DNA of 64,000 nucleotides from Streptomyces sp. KL109B (lineage in GTDB: Bacteria; Actinomycetota; Actinomycetes; Streptomycetales; Streptomycetaceae), in the NCBI RefSeq assembly GCF_030766935.1, contig NZ_JASERL010000011.1, positions 186,001 to 250,000 of the forward strand, in the 5' to 3' direction. Shown in pieces: positions 17,081 through 25,650 of the stretch (positions are counted from its first letter, which is position 1; every line of letters starts with the position of its first letter). The notes under the pieces are model-generated. The model did no database searches. It was not told the origin of the DNA and saw only the letters and a program-made list of their open reading frames with translations. The position numbers and the translations under genes are program-made.

Positions 17081-19428
17081 GGGGCCGCCACCTCCCGCGC
17101 CCGCGCTGCGTCGATGAGACCGACGATCGACGCGGGCGTCAGGGGCAGGTGGCTGATGTGTACGCCAAGGGGTGCGAGCGCGTCGGCGACGGCGTTGACG
17201 ACGGCCGGGGCGGAACCGATCGCGCCGCCCTCACCGACCCCCTTGAACCCACCGGGTCCCGGCCCCGCCGTCTCGACATGTCCGATCTCGATCACCGGTA
17301 CTTCGGTGGCGGTCGGCAGCAGGTAGTCGAGGAAGGTGGTGGCGAGCGGGTTGCCGTCCTCGTCGTGGACGTAACTCTCGTAGAGGGCGCCGCCGATGCC
17401 CTGCACGGTGCCGCCGATGATCTGCCCCTCGACGACACTCGGGTTGATCATCGGTCCGCAGTCCTCGCTGACGATGTAACGCAGCAGTGTCACCTCTCCG
17501 GTGACGGGATCGACCTCGCAGGTGCACAGGTGGGTCGCGTTGGCCCAGATCATCGGGTGCGGAGTGTGGAAGCGCCCACTGGCCTCAAGTCCGGCGGGGG
17601 TCCCCGGCGGCAGCTCGTGCACCTGGTAGTAGGCGAGGTGGGCGATCTCGGCGAGCGTCAGGGTGGCCGCAGCACCGACGACGCGCGCCCGGCCGGCGGC
17701 GAACTCGACGCTTTCGAGCGGAACTTGGAGTTTGTGCGCGGCGATGGCGACGATGCGTTCCCTGAGTACGCCGGCCGTCTCGGCGATCGCGCCCGCCGTC
17801 ATGGGCCCGGAGCGGCTGCCACCGGTGCCGGCGCCGTAGGGGGTGACGGCCGTGTCCCCTTGGATCGTGCCGACGTCCTCGACGGGGACGCCGAGCGCGT
17901 CCGCCGTCAGCTGGACGACGGTGGTCTCCAGGCTGTTGCCGCAGGAGCCCCCGGCGACGTACACGTTGACCTTGCCGGAGGGTTCGATGCGGAGGGTGGC
18001 ACCTTCGGTGGCGTGGAAGGGGGTGGCGCCCGCGGTCGGTTCGACATACGTGCAGCTGCCGACGCCGAGGTGGCGTCCGGCGGCTCGGGCCCGTTCCTGT
18101 TCGCGGCGGAAGGTGTCGTAGTCGAGCATCTTCAGGGCCTGCTCGAAGGTCTCGCGTGGGGACATGTGGTCGTAGGGCATGCCGTTGCAGTTGGTGGTGG
18201 GCAGCTCGTCGCGGCTGAGCATGTTGCGGCGGCGCAACTCGACGGGATCGAGGCCGAGTTGACGGGCGGCCGTGTCGAGCAGGACCTCGCGCGCCATCGA
18301 CTCGTACTGCCAGGGGCCTCGGTACGCCACGCGCCCACTGGTGTTGGAGAACACGAACCGGGAGGAGAACGTGCCCTCCGGGATCCGGTACGGGCCGGGG
18401 AACAGCATGCCGACGGCGATGCCGCTCTGCACGGGCGACGGGGTGGGGTAGGCGCCGGCGTCCTGGACGTGGTCGAGGGTCGCGGCGAGGATCGTGCCGT
18501 CCTCGGCGAAGGCCATGCGGGCCTCGCCGTGCTCGTGGCGCGCCTGCCCGGCGGCGAGCAGGTGCTCCTGCCGGTCCTCGATCCACTTGAGCGGGGCGGG
18601 CAGCCGGCGGGCGGCGAGCATCACGCACATGTCCTCCCGCTGGGGCAGCACCTTCTGCCCGAAGCCGCCTCCGGTGTCACGGGCCACGACGCGCACCCGG
18701 TGTTCGTCGATGGCGAGCAGGCGGGCGCAGAAGGCGCGCACCTCGTGCGGGGACTGGGTGGCCGCCCAGACCGCCATCTCCCCGACGGCCGCCGCCCACT
18801 CGGCGACGATGCCGCGGGTCTCCATGGGGACGGGGCCGTACGCCTGCTGGTGCAGCGTCTGGCTGACGACGTGCGGGGCCGAGCTGAAGAGAGGGTCGAG
18901 GTCGGCCATGGGGCGCCCGCCGAGCTGTCCGACGAGATTGCCGGGCCGGTCGGCGTGCACGGATTCCGTCGAGTCGAGGGCGTTCGCGTAGTCGACGACC
19001 GCGGGCAGTGGTTCGTAGTCCACGAAGACCAACTCGGCGGCATCCTCGGCGACATAGCGGTCCGTGGCGACGACCATCGCGACCGGATCACCTACGAAGC
19101 GCGCCTCGCCCTCGGCCAGCGGTGGGCGTGGTGTGTCCGGGTCGTCGGTGCCGTTGAGGGTGTACCACTGCTCGTGCACACCGGAGTTGAGGTCCGCCGC
19201 CACGAACACGGCGTGCACGCCGTCGAGTTGGCGCGCCTCGGAGGTGTCGATGCCGAGGATGCGGGCGCGCGCCATGGGGCTGCGGACGAAGTGGGCGTGC
19301 AGCATGCCGGGACGCACGACATCGTCCACGTAGGTTCCGCTGCCGGTCAGGAGCCGGGGGTCCTCGACTCGCGGGGTGCTGGTGCCCACATACGGGGCGT
19401 GCGGGGGCGGTCCACCGCCTGGTGCCAT
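17077..19428 (-). CDS. Molybdenum hydroxylase large subunit, Mo-pterin binding
   Basis: 783 residues, a xanthine dehydrogenase/CoxL-type catalytic subunit. Mo-cofactor motifs include GGGFGQKVLPQRED, YGAGTGGSRSGP and the C-terminal GVGEGGAIGSAPAVVNA with the catalytic Glu. The loop that carries the CO-binding Cys in CO dehydrogenases (AYxCSFR) reads AYRGPWQYES here, so it is not a CO dehydrogenase; AYRG is the pattern of the broader hydroxylase group with unknown substrates. It should insert oxygen from water into an aromatic, heterocyclic or aldehyde substrate. First gene of a seven-gene minus-strand operon; its promoter region contains the 19-bp direct repeat shared with the divergent TetR gene. 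Confidence 0.93.
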   Translation of the reverse strand: MAPGGGPPPHAPYVGTSTPRVEDPRLLTGSGTYVDDVVRPGMLHAHFVRSPMARARILGIDTSEARQLDGVHAVFVAADLNSGVHEQWYTLNGTDDPDTPRPPLAEGEARFVGDPVAMVVATDRYVAEDAAELVFVDYEPLPAVVDYANALDSTESVHADRPGNLVGQLGGRPMADLDPLFSSAPHVVSQTLHQQAYGPVPMETRGIVAEWAAAVGEMAVWAATQSPHEVRAFCARLLAIDEHRVRVVARDTGGGFGQKVLPQREDMCVMLAARRLPAPLKWIEDRQEHLLAAGQARHEHGEARMAFAEDGTILAATLDHVQDAGAYPTPSPVQSGIAVGMLFPGPYRIPEGTFSSRFVFSNTSGRVAYRGPWQYESMAREVLLDTAARQLGLDPVELRRRNMLSRDELPTTNCNGMPYDHMSPRETFEQALKMLDYDTFRREQERARAAGRHLGVGSCTYVEPTAGATPFHATEGATLRIEPSGKVNVYVAGGSCGNSLETTVVQLTADALGVPVEDVGTIQGDTAVTPYGAGTGGSRSGPMTAGAIAETAGVLRERIVAIAAHKLQVPLESVEFAAGRARVVGAAATLTLAEIAHLAYYQVHELPPGTPAGLEASGRFHTPHPMIWANATHLCTCEVDPVTGEVTLLRYIVSEDCGPMINPSVVEGQIIGGTVQGIGGALYESYVHDEDGNPLATTFLDYLLPTATEVPVIEIGHVETAGPGPGGFKGVGEGGAIGSAPAVVNAVADALAPLGVHISHLPLTPASIVGLIDAARAREVAAP

Positions 19429-19459
19429 CGGTACGTTCCTCCATCCCGATACCGGATGA

Positions 19460-19502
19460 TGCTGAACGACTGTTTAACCGAGGTGCTGAACGACTGTTTA
19501 AC
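19460..19502. promoter_or_regulatory. 19-bp direct repeat, probable TetR operator pair
   Basis: TGCTGAACGACTGTTTAAC occurs twice, at 19460-19478 and 19484-19502, starts 24 bp apart. Each copy contains the imperfect palindrome TGAAC-GACT-GTTTA. It lies between the divergent Mo-hydroxylase operon (19428) and TetR gene (19538), the usual place for an autoregulatory operator. This sequence differs from the GAGAAT palindrome used further right. Confidence 0.75.
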
Positions 19503-19537
19503 ACCCACGGATCGCCACCGTCAAGCACAATGACGGC

Positions 19538-20143
19538 ATGACTGCTGCGCCGCGCCGCATGGGCGCCGAGACTTCGAAGACCCGCCTGCAACTGCTCGAC
19601 GTCACCGAGCGGTTGATGCTGGACGAGGGGTACGCGGCCGTGGGCGTACGACGGGTGGCGCGCGAGGCCGAGGTGGCGCCGGCACTCGTCCTGTACTACT
19701 TCCGCACGCTCGACGACCTGTTCCTCGCGGTGCTGCGACGGCGCGCGGAGCAGGAGCTGGCACGGGTTGACCGGGTCCTCGACGGGCCGGAGCCGCTGCG
19801 CACGCTGTGGCGGCTCAGCAGCCACCCCGGCAATACGCTCACGACCGAGTTCGCGGCGCTCGCCAACCACCGCAAGGCGATCCGCGCCGAGTTGTCGGCG
19901 CACGCGGACCGCTACCGGGAGGCACAGGTCGCGGCCCTGACGCGCAGGCTCACCGAACTGGGGGTGGAGCTTCCGGCCGAGCTGTCACCGGCCGTGCTCC
20001 TGGTGCTCACCAACGCGCTCGGCCGGATCCTGATGATGGAGAACACGATGGGCATGTCGACCCGGCACGCCGAGACCATCGCGTTCGTGGAGGACTTCCT
20101 GAAGCGCTATGACGGCGCGCCGGAGCCGTCGCCCGACGCGTGA
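19538..20143 (+). CDS. TetR-family regulator of the Mo-hydroxylase operon
   Basis: 201 residues. The N-terminal HTH spans about residues 15-60 with VGVRRVAREAEVAPALVLYYFRTLDDLF as turn and recognition helix; the remainder is a helical ligand-binding domain ending in FVEDFLKRYDG. It is divergent from the Mo-hydroxylase operon with the 19-bp direct repeat in between, so repression of that operon and of itself, relieved by the hydroxylase substrate or product, is the likely job. It converges closely (10 bases) on the CoA transferase at 20153 with no visible terminator. Confidence 0.9.
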   Translation: MTAAPRRMGAETSKTRLQLLDVTERLMLDEGYAAVGVRRVAREAEVAPALVLYYFRTLDDLFLAVLRRRAEQELARVDRVLDGPEPLRTLWRLSSHPGNTLTTEFAALANHRKAIRAELSAHADRYREAQVAALTRRLTELGVELPAELSPAVLLVLTNALGRILMMENTMGMSTRHAETIAFVEDFLKRYDGAPEPSPDA

Positions 20144-20152
20144 GCGCGGCGT

Positions 20153-21214
20153 TCAGTCCTCGATGCCGTCCCCGGTGACGCCGTGCTCCCCGAGCCGCGG
20201 CGGCGCCCCGTACGACGGTTCGTACCCGGTGATCCGCACCGGGCTCCCGACCAGCCGGAACTCCCCCGCCTCGATCACCGCGCGGGGTGTGCGCCCGAGC
20301 GCCTCGGGCAGCGTACGGACCGCGGCCGCCGGGACGTTCAGTGGCCCAAGCCGGGCCTCCCAGCGCTCCGCCGTGTCCGCGGCGAGGGCCTTCGTCACGG
20401 CGGCGATCACGTCGTCCCGCCGGGCCGCCCGGCCCTGCATGGTCGCGAACGCCGCCTCGCCGATGCCCGCCTCGGCGGCGAAGGACCGCCAGAAGCCGTC
20501 GTGCGTGACGAACAGCGCCAGGTGCCCTTCGGCCGTGGGGAACAGCTGGGCCGGCACGTAGTAGGAGTGGGCGCCGCCTGTGCGGCCCGGGACGGTGCCC
20601 TCGTTGAGATAGGCGGCGGCGCGGTAGTTGAGCTGGGAGAGCATGACATCGCGCAGGCTCACGTCCACCTGCCCGCCACGCCCGGAGACGATCTGTGCGA
20701 GCAGCCCCAACGCCGCTGTGATTCCTGCCGAGTTGTCGGCCGAGGAGTAGCCGGGCAGGAGTGGCGGGCCGTCCGGGTCGCCGGTCAGGGCGGCGACGCC
20801 CGTGGCGGCCTGGACGACGTAGTCAAAGGCCGGCGCGTCGCCCTCGTCCATGCCGTAGCCGGTGAGGGCCACGCACACGAGGCGGTCGTTGTGGGACTTG
20901 AGCGACTCGTATGTCAGGCCGCAGCGGCGTATCGCCGACGGCTTGAGGTTCACGAGCAACGCGTGTGCTTCACGCGCGAGTTCGTGGAGCCGCCGCTGCC
21001 CCGCGTCCGTCGTCAGGTCCACGCGGATGCTGCGCTTTCCGCGGTTGAGGCTCGCGAAGTAGGAGTCGGACACCTGCCGTGACAGGTCTCCGCCGGGCGG
21101 TTCCAGCTTGGTGACCTCTGCTCCCAGGTCGGCCAGGAGCATCGTCGCGTAGGGGCCGGCGAGGATATGGCCGACCTCCAGGATGCGGATGCCCGCGAGC
21201 GGTCCGGCACTCAC
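20153..21214 (-). CDS. CaiB/BaiF-family CoA transferase
   Basis: 353 residues with canonical order: LAGIRILEVGHILAGPYATMLLADLGAEVTKLEPPGGD at the N terminus, NRGKRSIRVDL, the catalytic Asp region SADNSAGITAALGLL and RGGQVDVSLRDVML. Class III CoA transferases exchange CoA between acyl-CoA and a free acid by a covalent Asp anhydride. The GTG at 21214 overlaps the stop of the F420 enzyme (GTGA), which fixes the start. It is the last gene of the six-gene operon starting at 26828; with a CoA ligase and acyl-CoA mutase upstream it may conserve the CoA bond of an end product. Confidence 0.92.
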   Translation of the reverse strand: MSAGPLAGIRILEVGHILAGPYATMLLADLGAEVTKLEPPGGDLSRQVSDSYFASLNRGKRSIRVDLTTDAGQRRLHELAREAHALLVNLKPSAIRRCGLTYESLKSHNDRLVCVALTGYGMDEGDAPAFDYVVQAATGVAALTGDPDGPPLLPGYSSADNSAGITAALGLLAQIVSGRGGQVDVSLRDVMLSQLNYRAAAYLNEGTVPGRTGGAHSYYVPAQLFPTAEGHLALFVTHDGFWRSFAAEAGIGEAAFATMQGRAARRDDVIAAVTKALAADTAERWEARLGPLNVPAAAVRTLPEALGRTPRAVIEAGEFRLVGSPVRITGYEPSYGAPPRLGEHGVTGDGIED

Positions 21215-22167
21215 CGCAGCTCCGCGGCGATCGCCGCCACGGTCTCGCGGGTGCGGCGTTTTGAGGCGACGAGTTCCTCGCGGCCTTCGCCGATGGGCAG
21301 GAGGCGTACGGACAGGTCCGTGACGCCCGCGTCGGCGAAGCGCTGGAAGCGGGCCTTGATGGCCGTCTCGTCGCCCGCCGCGCACAGGTCTCCGACGTCG
21401 CGCGCGTCCCCGTACTCAAGGAGCCGCTGGTAGTTGGGCGAGATCTCGGCCTCGCCGAGGATCCGGTTGGCGCGCTCGCGGGCGGCGTCCACCTCGCTGG
21501 GACGGCACAGGCACACCGGGATACCGGCGACGATGCGCGGCGCCGGACGCCCCGCCTCCTGGGCCGCCTTGGTGATTCGAGGCACCACGTGGTCGGCGAC
21601 GGAGCGCTCGTCGGCCATCCAGAGGACGGTTCCGTCGGCGCGCTCCCCCGCGATGCGGAGCATGACCGGGCCGAGCGCGGCGAGCAGGACGGGCAGCGGG
21701 GCGACGGGGGCGAGGCCGAGCGGGTTGTGGACGGTGAAGGTGCCGTTCTCCACGTCCACCGAACTCGTGCCGCCCACGGCCGGGTTGAGGACGTCGAGGT
21801 AGTCGCGGGTGTAGGCGGCCGGTTTCTCGTAGGGCAGCCCGAGCATGTCCCGCACGATCCAGTGGTGCGAGGCCCCGACACCGAGCGCGAGCCGGCCCCC
21901 GGCCGCCGCGTGCACGGAGAGGGCCTCGCGGGCGAGGGCGACGGGGTGCTGGGTGTGGACCGGCACGACGGCCGTGCCGAGTTCGATGCGTGAGGTCACC
22001 GACCCCATGAGCGCGACGGCCGTCAACGCGTCGAAGTCGGTCGGGACCTGGGGCACCCACACCGTGTCGAACCCGGCTCCCTCCGCCCATCGGACGTCGT
22101 CGAGCATCCGGGCGGCCTTGCGTGCGCTGTCGCCCCGTTCGGGGCCTGACATCACTCCGATACGCAT
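21211..22167 (-). CDS. Luciferase-like F420-dependent oxidoreductase
   Basis: 318 residues, LLM (luciferase-like monooxygenase) fold. MRIGVMSGPE at the start, GFDTVWVPQ, SRIELGTAVVP and GGRLALGVGASHHWIV are the TIM-barrel motifs typical of F420-dependent mycobacterial and streptomycete members. It likely transfers hydride between F420 and an alcohol, enoyl or hydroxy-acyl substrate. The ATG at 22167 has GAGGAG seven bases upstream and is preferred over an in-frame GTG at 22182 that overlaps the stop of the B12-subunit gene. Same operon as the acyl-CoA mutase. Confidence 0.88.
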   Translation of the reverse strand: MRIGVMSGPERGDSARKAARMLDDVRWAEGAGFDTVWVPQVPTDFDALTAVALMGSVTSRIELGTAVVPVHTQHPVALAREALSVHAAAGGRLALGVGASHHWIVRDMLGLPYEKPAAYTRDYLDVLNPAVGGTSSVDVENGTFTVHNPLGLAPVAPLPVLLAALGPVMLRIAGERADGTVLWMADERSVADHVVPRITKAAQEAGRPAPRIVAGIPVCLCRPSEVDAARERANRILGEAEISPNYQRLLEYGDARDVGDLCAAGDETAIKARFQRFADAGVTDLSVRLLPIGEGREELVASKRRTRETVAAIAAELR

Positions 22168-22178
22168 CTGGGGGCTCC

Positions 22179-22574
22179 TCACGAACGGGCTGCGGTCAGC
22201 TTGCGGATGTCGGCCACGATGTAATCGAGGGGTGTGCCGGTCGGGTACACGGCGGTGGCGCCCGCTTTCGTCAGACGGCGGATGTCGGCGGCGGGGATCG
22301 AACCGCCCACCACCACGGCGATGTCCTCGGCGTGCGCGGCCCGCAGCGCCTCGACGGTCCGCGCGGTCAGGGCGATGTGGGCGCCGGAGAGAATGCTCAG
22401 TCCGATGACGGCCACGTCCTCCTGGACGGCGGTGGCGACGATGTCGGCGACACGTTGGCGAATACCGGTGAAGACGACCTCGAAGCCGGCGTCCCGCAGC
22501 GCCCGCGCGACGATCTTCGCGCCGCGGTCGTGCCCGTCGAGCCCGGGTTTGGCGATCAGGATCCGCGTCCCCAT
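22179..22574 (-). CDS. B12-binding small subunit of acyl-CoA mutase
   Basis: 131 residues. GLDGHDRGAKIVARAL contains the DxHxxG motif whose His is the lower cobalt ligand; GLSILSGAHIAL and VVGGSIPAADIRRL are the other two loops of the cobalamin-binding fold. It is the detached C-terminal domain of methylmalonyl-CoA-type mutases. The ATG overlaps the large-subunit stop by one base (TGATG), so both are translated together. Five bases separate its stop from the ribosome site of the F420 enzyme. Confidence 0.95.
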   Translation of the reverse strand: MGTRILIAKPGLDGHDRGAKIVARALRDAGFEVVFTGIRQRVADIVATAVQEDVAVIGLSILSGAHIALTARTVEALRAAHAEDIAVVVGGSIPAADIRRLTKAGATAVYPTGTPLDYIVADIRKLTAARS

Positions 22575-24160
22575 CAGAACACCACCGGCTGCTGGAACTC
22601 GCCCCACGCCGCGCGCAGCACGTCGGACATCTCGCCCACCGTGCAGTACGCGGCCGCGCAGTCGACGAGCGGCCCCATGAGATTGACGTCGGGCGAGTCC
22701 GCGGCCCGCCTCAACTCCCCCAGGGTGCGCCGGACTTCGGCACCGTCGCGCTCGTCCTTCACCTGCCCGAGCCGCTTGAGCTGCCGTTCGCGCCCGTCGG
22801 CGTCGAGCTCGTACGTGGCGAGGTCCGGCGGCGGCGCCTCGGCCGTGAACCGGTTCACGCCGACGACGGGCCGTGCGCCGGACTCGATGTCCTGGTGGGC
22901 ACGGTAGGCCTCGTCGGCGATGAGTCCCTGCAGATAGCCGTCCTCGATGGCGCGGACCATGCCGCCGTGCCGCTCCAGGTCGTCCATGATCTCGACGACG
23001 CGTTCCTCGGTGGCATCCGTGAGGGCCTCCACGAAGTACGAACCTCCCAGCGGGTCGGCGACCGACGCGGCCCCCGTCTCGTACGCGAGCACCTGCTGGG
23101 TGCGCAGCGCCTCCGTCGCCGATTCCTCACTGGGCAGCGCGAACGGCTCGTCCCAGGCGGCGGTGAACATGGACTGCACCCCGCCGAGGACGGACGCGAG
23201 CGCCTCATAGGCGACCCGTACGGTGTTGTTGCGGGCCTGGGGCGCGTAGAGCGAGGCGCCGCCCGCCACACATCCGAAGCGGAACATGCACGCCTTGTCG
23301 GTCTTCGCGCCGAAGCGTTCGCGTACGAGGGTGGCCCAACGTCGGCGTCCGGCCCGGTACTTGGCGACCTCCTCGAAGAAATCGCCGTGCGTGTAGAAGA
23401 AGAAGGAGATCTGCGGGGCGAACTCGTCGATGGTCATCCGACCGCGGTCGAGGACGGTCTCGCAGTACGTGACGCCGTCGGCGAGCGTGAAGGCCATCTC
23501 CTGGACGGCATTGGCCCCGGCGTCGCGGAAGTGGGCGCCCGCCACGGAGATGGCGTTGAAGCGGGGCACTTCGGCGGCGCAGAACTCGATGGTGTCAGCG
23601 ATCAGCCGCAGCGACGGCTCGGGCGGCCAGATCCAGGTGCCGCGCGAGGCGTACTCCTTGAGGATGTCGTTCTGGATCGTGCCGGTGAGCTGCGCGCGCG
23701 GGATGCCGCGCTTCTCGGCCGCGGCCACGTACAGGGCGAGCAGGATGGCCGCCGTCCCGTTGATGGTGAAGCTGGTGCTGATCTTGTCGAGCGGGAGGTG
23801 CTCGAAGAGCAGCTCGGCGTCGGCGAGGCTGTCCACGGCGACCCCGACGCGCCCCACCTCGTCGCCGTACTCCGGGTCGTCGGAGTCGTAACCGCACTGG
23901 GTGGGCAGATCGAGCGCCACGGACAGGCCGGTCGAGCCCTGCTCCAGGAGGTAGCGGTAGCGGCGGTTGGACTCCTCGGCGGTGCCGAAGCCGGAGTACT
24001 GGCGGCGGGTCCACAGGCGGCCCCGGTAGCCGGTCGCGTAGTTGCCACGGGTGAAGGGGAAGGTGCCCGGGGCGGGTGGCTCGGCGGCGCGGTCGCCTTG
24101 GGTGTAGACCGGTTTCAGGGGAAGTCCTGACGGGGTGCGGGCCTGGGCGTCGTCGGTCAT
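22574..24160 (-). CDS. Acyl-CoA mutase large subunit (methylmalonyl-CoA mutase family)
   Basis: 528 residues, the substrate-binding TIM barrel of B12-dependent acyl-CoA mutases without the B12 domain, which is the next gene. RQYSGFGTAEESN, GLSVALDLPTQCGYDSDDP and LTGTIQNDILKEY are diagnostic. From family knowledge, the two residues gripping the substrate carboxylate in methylmalonyl-CoA mutase are Tyr89 and Arg207; the equivalents appear kept here as Tyr55 and Arg173, whereas isobutyryl- and hydroxyisobutyryl-CoA mutases replace them. I infer a dicarboxyl-type substrate such as methylmalonyl-CoA or a substituted homologue. The stop/start overlaps with both neighbours place it firmly in the 20153-26828 operon; no MeaB-type chaperone gene is nearby. 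Confidence 0.92.
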   Translation of the reverse strand: MTDDAQARTPSGLPLKPVYTQGDRAAEPPAPGTFPFTRGNYATGYRGRLWTRRQYSGFGTAEESNRRYRYLLEQGSTGLSVALDLPTQCGYDSDDPEYGDEVGRVGVAVDSLADAELLFEHLPLDKISTSFTINGTAAILLALYVAAAEKRGIPRAQLTGTIQNDILKEYASRGTWIWPPEPSLRLIADTIEFCAAEVPRFNAISVAGAHFRDAGANAVQEMAFTLADGVTYCETVLDRGRMTIDEFAPQISFFFYTHGDFFEEVAKYRAGRRRWATLVRERFGAKTDKACMFRFGCVAGGASLYAPQARNNTVRVAYEALASVLGGVQSMFTAAWDEPFALPSEESATEALRTQQVLAYETGAASVADPLGGSYFVEALTDATEERVVEIMDDLERHGGMVRAIEDGYLQGLIADEAYRAHQDIESGARPVVGVNRFTAEAPPPDLATYELDADGRERQLKRLGQVKDERDGAEVRRTLGELRRAADSPDVNLMGPLVDCAAAYCTVGEMSDVLRAAWGEFQQPVVF

Positions 24161-25650
24161 GAGCGCGGCGATTCCTCCATGAGCTGGTCCTTCAGAACCT
24201 TGCCGGTGGCTCCCAGCGGCAGTGTCTTGCGGAACTCGATGTGCCGGGGCACCTTGAACCCGGCCATGCGCTCGCGGCTCCAGGCGATGAGGTCCTCTGC
24301 GGTGACCTGTGCGCGGGCCACCACGAACGCCTTGCCGACCTGGCCCATGCGGTCGTCGGGCACTCCGATGACGGCGGCCTGGGCGACGGCGGGGTGTTCG
24401 AGGAGGAAGCCCTCGATCTCGGCCGGGTAGGCGTTGAAGCCGCCGACGATGAACATGTCCTTCTTGCGTCCGACGATCCGCAGCCGGCCCTCCGGGTCGA
24501 GTTCCCCGAGGTCGCCGGTGTGCAGCCAGCCGTCCGGGTCGATGGTCCCGGCGGTGGCGGCGGGATCGTCCAGGTAGCCCCTCATCACGGCGTACCCGCG
24601 CACGAGCACCTCGCCGTCCTCGGCCACCCGCACCTCGAATCCCTCGCAGGGGCGGCCGACAGTGGTGGCGACGGCCTCGTACGGGTCGCCGGGACGGGAG
24701 GCGGTGACAGTGCCGGCCTCGGTCAGCCCGTAGCCGGTCATGAGGTGTTGGAAGGGCAGTTCGGTGGTGACGCGTCGCACCAGCTCCACCGGGATGTCGG
24801 CGGAGCCGGTGACGGCGACGCGCAGGGTCGACAGGTCGCGGCCCGGCGGGGCGGCGAGCAGCGAGTGGTAGAGGGTGGGCGGCCCGGGCAGGACCGTGAT
24901 CCGCTCGCGCTCCACCAGGTCGAGCACCACGTCCGTGTCGAAGACGGGGACCGGCAGCATGGTGGCGCCGCGCAGGAAGGAGGCGACCAGGCCCGCCTTG
25001 TAGCCGAAGATGTGGAAGTACGGGTTGACCATCAGATACCGGTCGCCCTCGCGCAGCCCGGTCAGCCGGCACCACTCGTCGTAGCCGCGCAGGGTCTGGC
25101 CGTGGGTGGTCATGACGCCCTTGGGGCGTCCGGTGGTGCCCGACGTGAAGATGATGTCGGCGAGGTCGTCCTCGCCGACCTCGCGCTCGAAGGGTGTCCC
25201 GGAGGCCAGGAAGCCGGAGGTCACGTCGATGGCCGGGATGCCGTCCGGCGCCGTGAACTCCCGGTCCAGGAAGCCGTTGTGGACGAGGACGGCCTTCGCT
25301 CCGCTGCGCCGCACGATGTCGTGTGCCTCGGCGTCCTTGAAGCGGGTGTTCACCGGGACGAGGACACCCCCGGCGGCCGTGAGCCCGAAGGCGGCGACGA
25401 TCCAGTCGACCGAGTTCGGCGCCCAGAGCGCGACCCGGTCCCCCTTGCCGATGCCGAGGTGCTGCGCGTAGGCGCCCGCCGCCACCCTGATCCGGTCCGC
25501 GAGCTGACGGAACGTGAGACGTACCGGGCCGTCCACGACGGCCTCTGCGTCCCCGAACCGCTCGGCGGCACTGAGCGCCATCTCGGGGATGCTGCGCCAC
25601 TTCATCTCCCCGACGGGTACGTTCGCCGGGCCGCTTCCGGGGGCGCTCAC
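24157..25650 (-). CDS. Acyl-CoA synthetase (FadD type)
   Basis: 497 residues, ANL superfamily. The phosphate loop is FTSGTTGRPKGVM, followed by GYGLTEAGT, GWLHTGDLG, GRKKDMFIVGGFNAYPAEIE and the C-terminal Lys in GATGKVLKD. It activates a carboxylic acid to its CoA thioester with ATP. The start at 25650 overlaps the amidohydrolase stop by 4 bases, its stop overlaps the mutase start by 4. In steroid and terpenoid operons such enzymes activate ring-derived propionate side chains; here the acid may be released or formed by the amidohydrolase encoded upstream. Confidence 0.93.
   Translation of the reverse strand: MSAPGSGPANVPVGEMKWRSIPEMALSAAERFGDAEAVVDGPVRLTFRQLADRIRVAAGAYAQHLGIGKGDRVALWAPNSVDWIVAAFGLTAAGGVLVPVNTRFKDAEAHDIVRRSGAKAVLVHNGFLDREFTAPDGIPAIDVTSGFLASGTPFEREVGEDDLADIIFTSGTTGRPKGVMTTHGQTLRGYDEWCRLTGLREGDRYLMVNPYFHIFGYKAGLVASFLRGATMLPVPVFDTDVVLDLVERERITVLPGPPTLYHSLLAAPPGRDLSTLRVAVTGSADIPVELVRRVTTELPFQHLMTGYGLTEAGTVTASRPGDPYEAVATTVGRPCEGFEVRVAEDGEVLVRGYAVMRGYLDDPAATAGTIDPDGWLHTGDLGELDPEGRLRIVGRKKDMFIVGGFNAYPAEIEGFLLEHPAVAQAAVIGVPDDRMGQVGKAFVVARAQVTAEDLIAWSRERMAGFKVPRHIEFRKTLPLGATGKVLKDQLMEESPRS

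Noticed and set aside
15122..19428. Carbon monoxide dehydrogenase
   Set aside because: The catalytic subunit lacks the AYxCSFR loop with the CO-site Cys; CoxG and subunit order alone are not sufficient.
17149..19533. Very long open frame on the plus strand opposite the molybdenum hydroxylase
   Set aside because: It is the antisense shadow of a conserved enzyme in high-GC DNA; its translation is Gly/Val/Arg-rich with no family motif.
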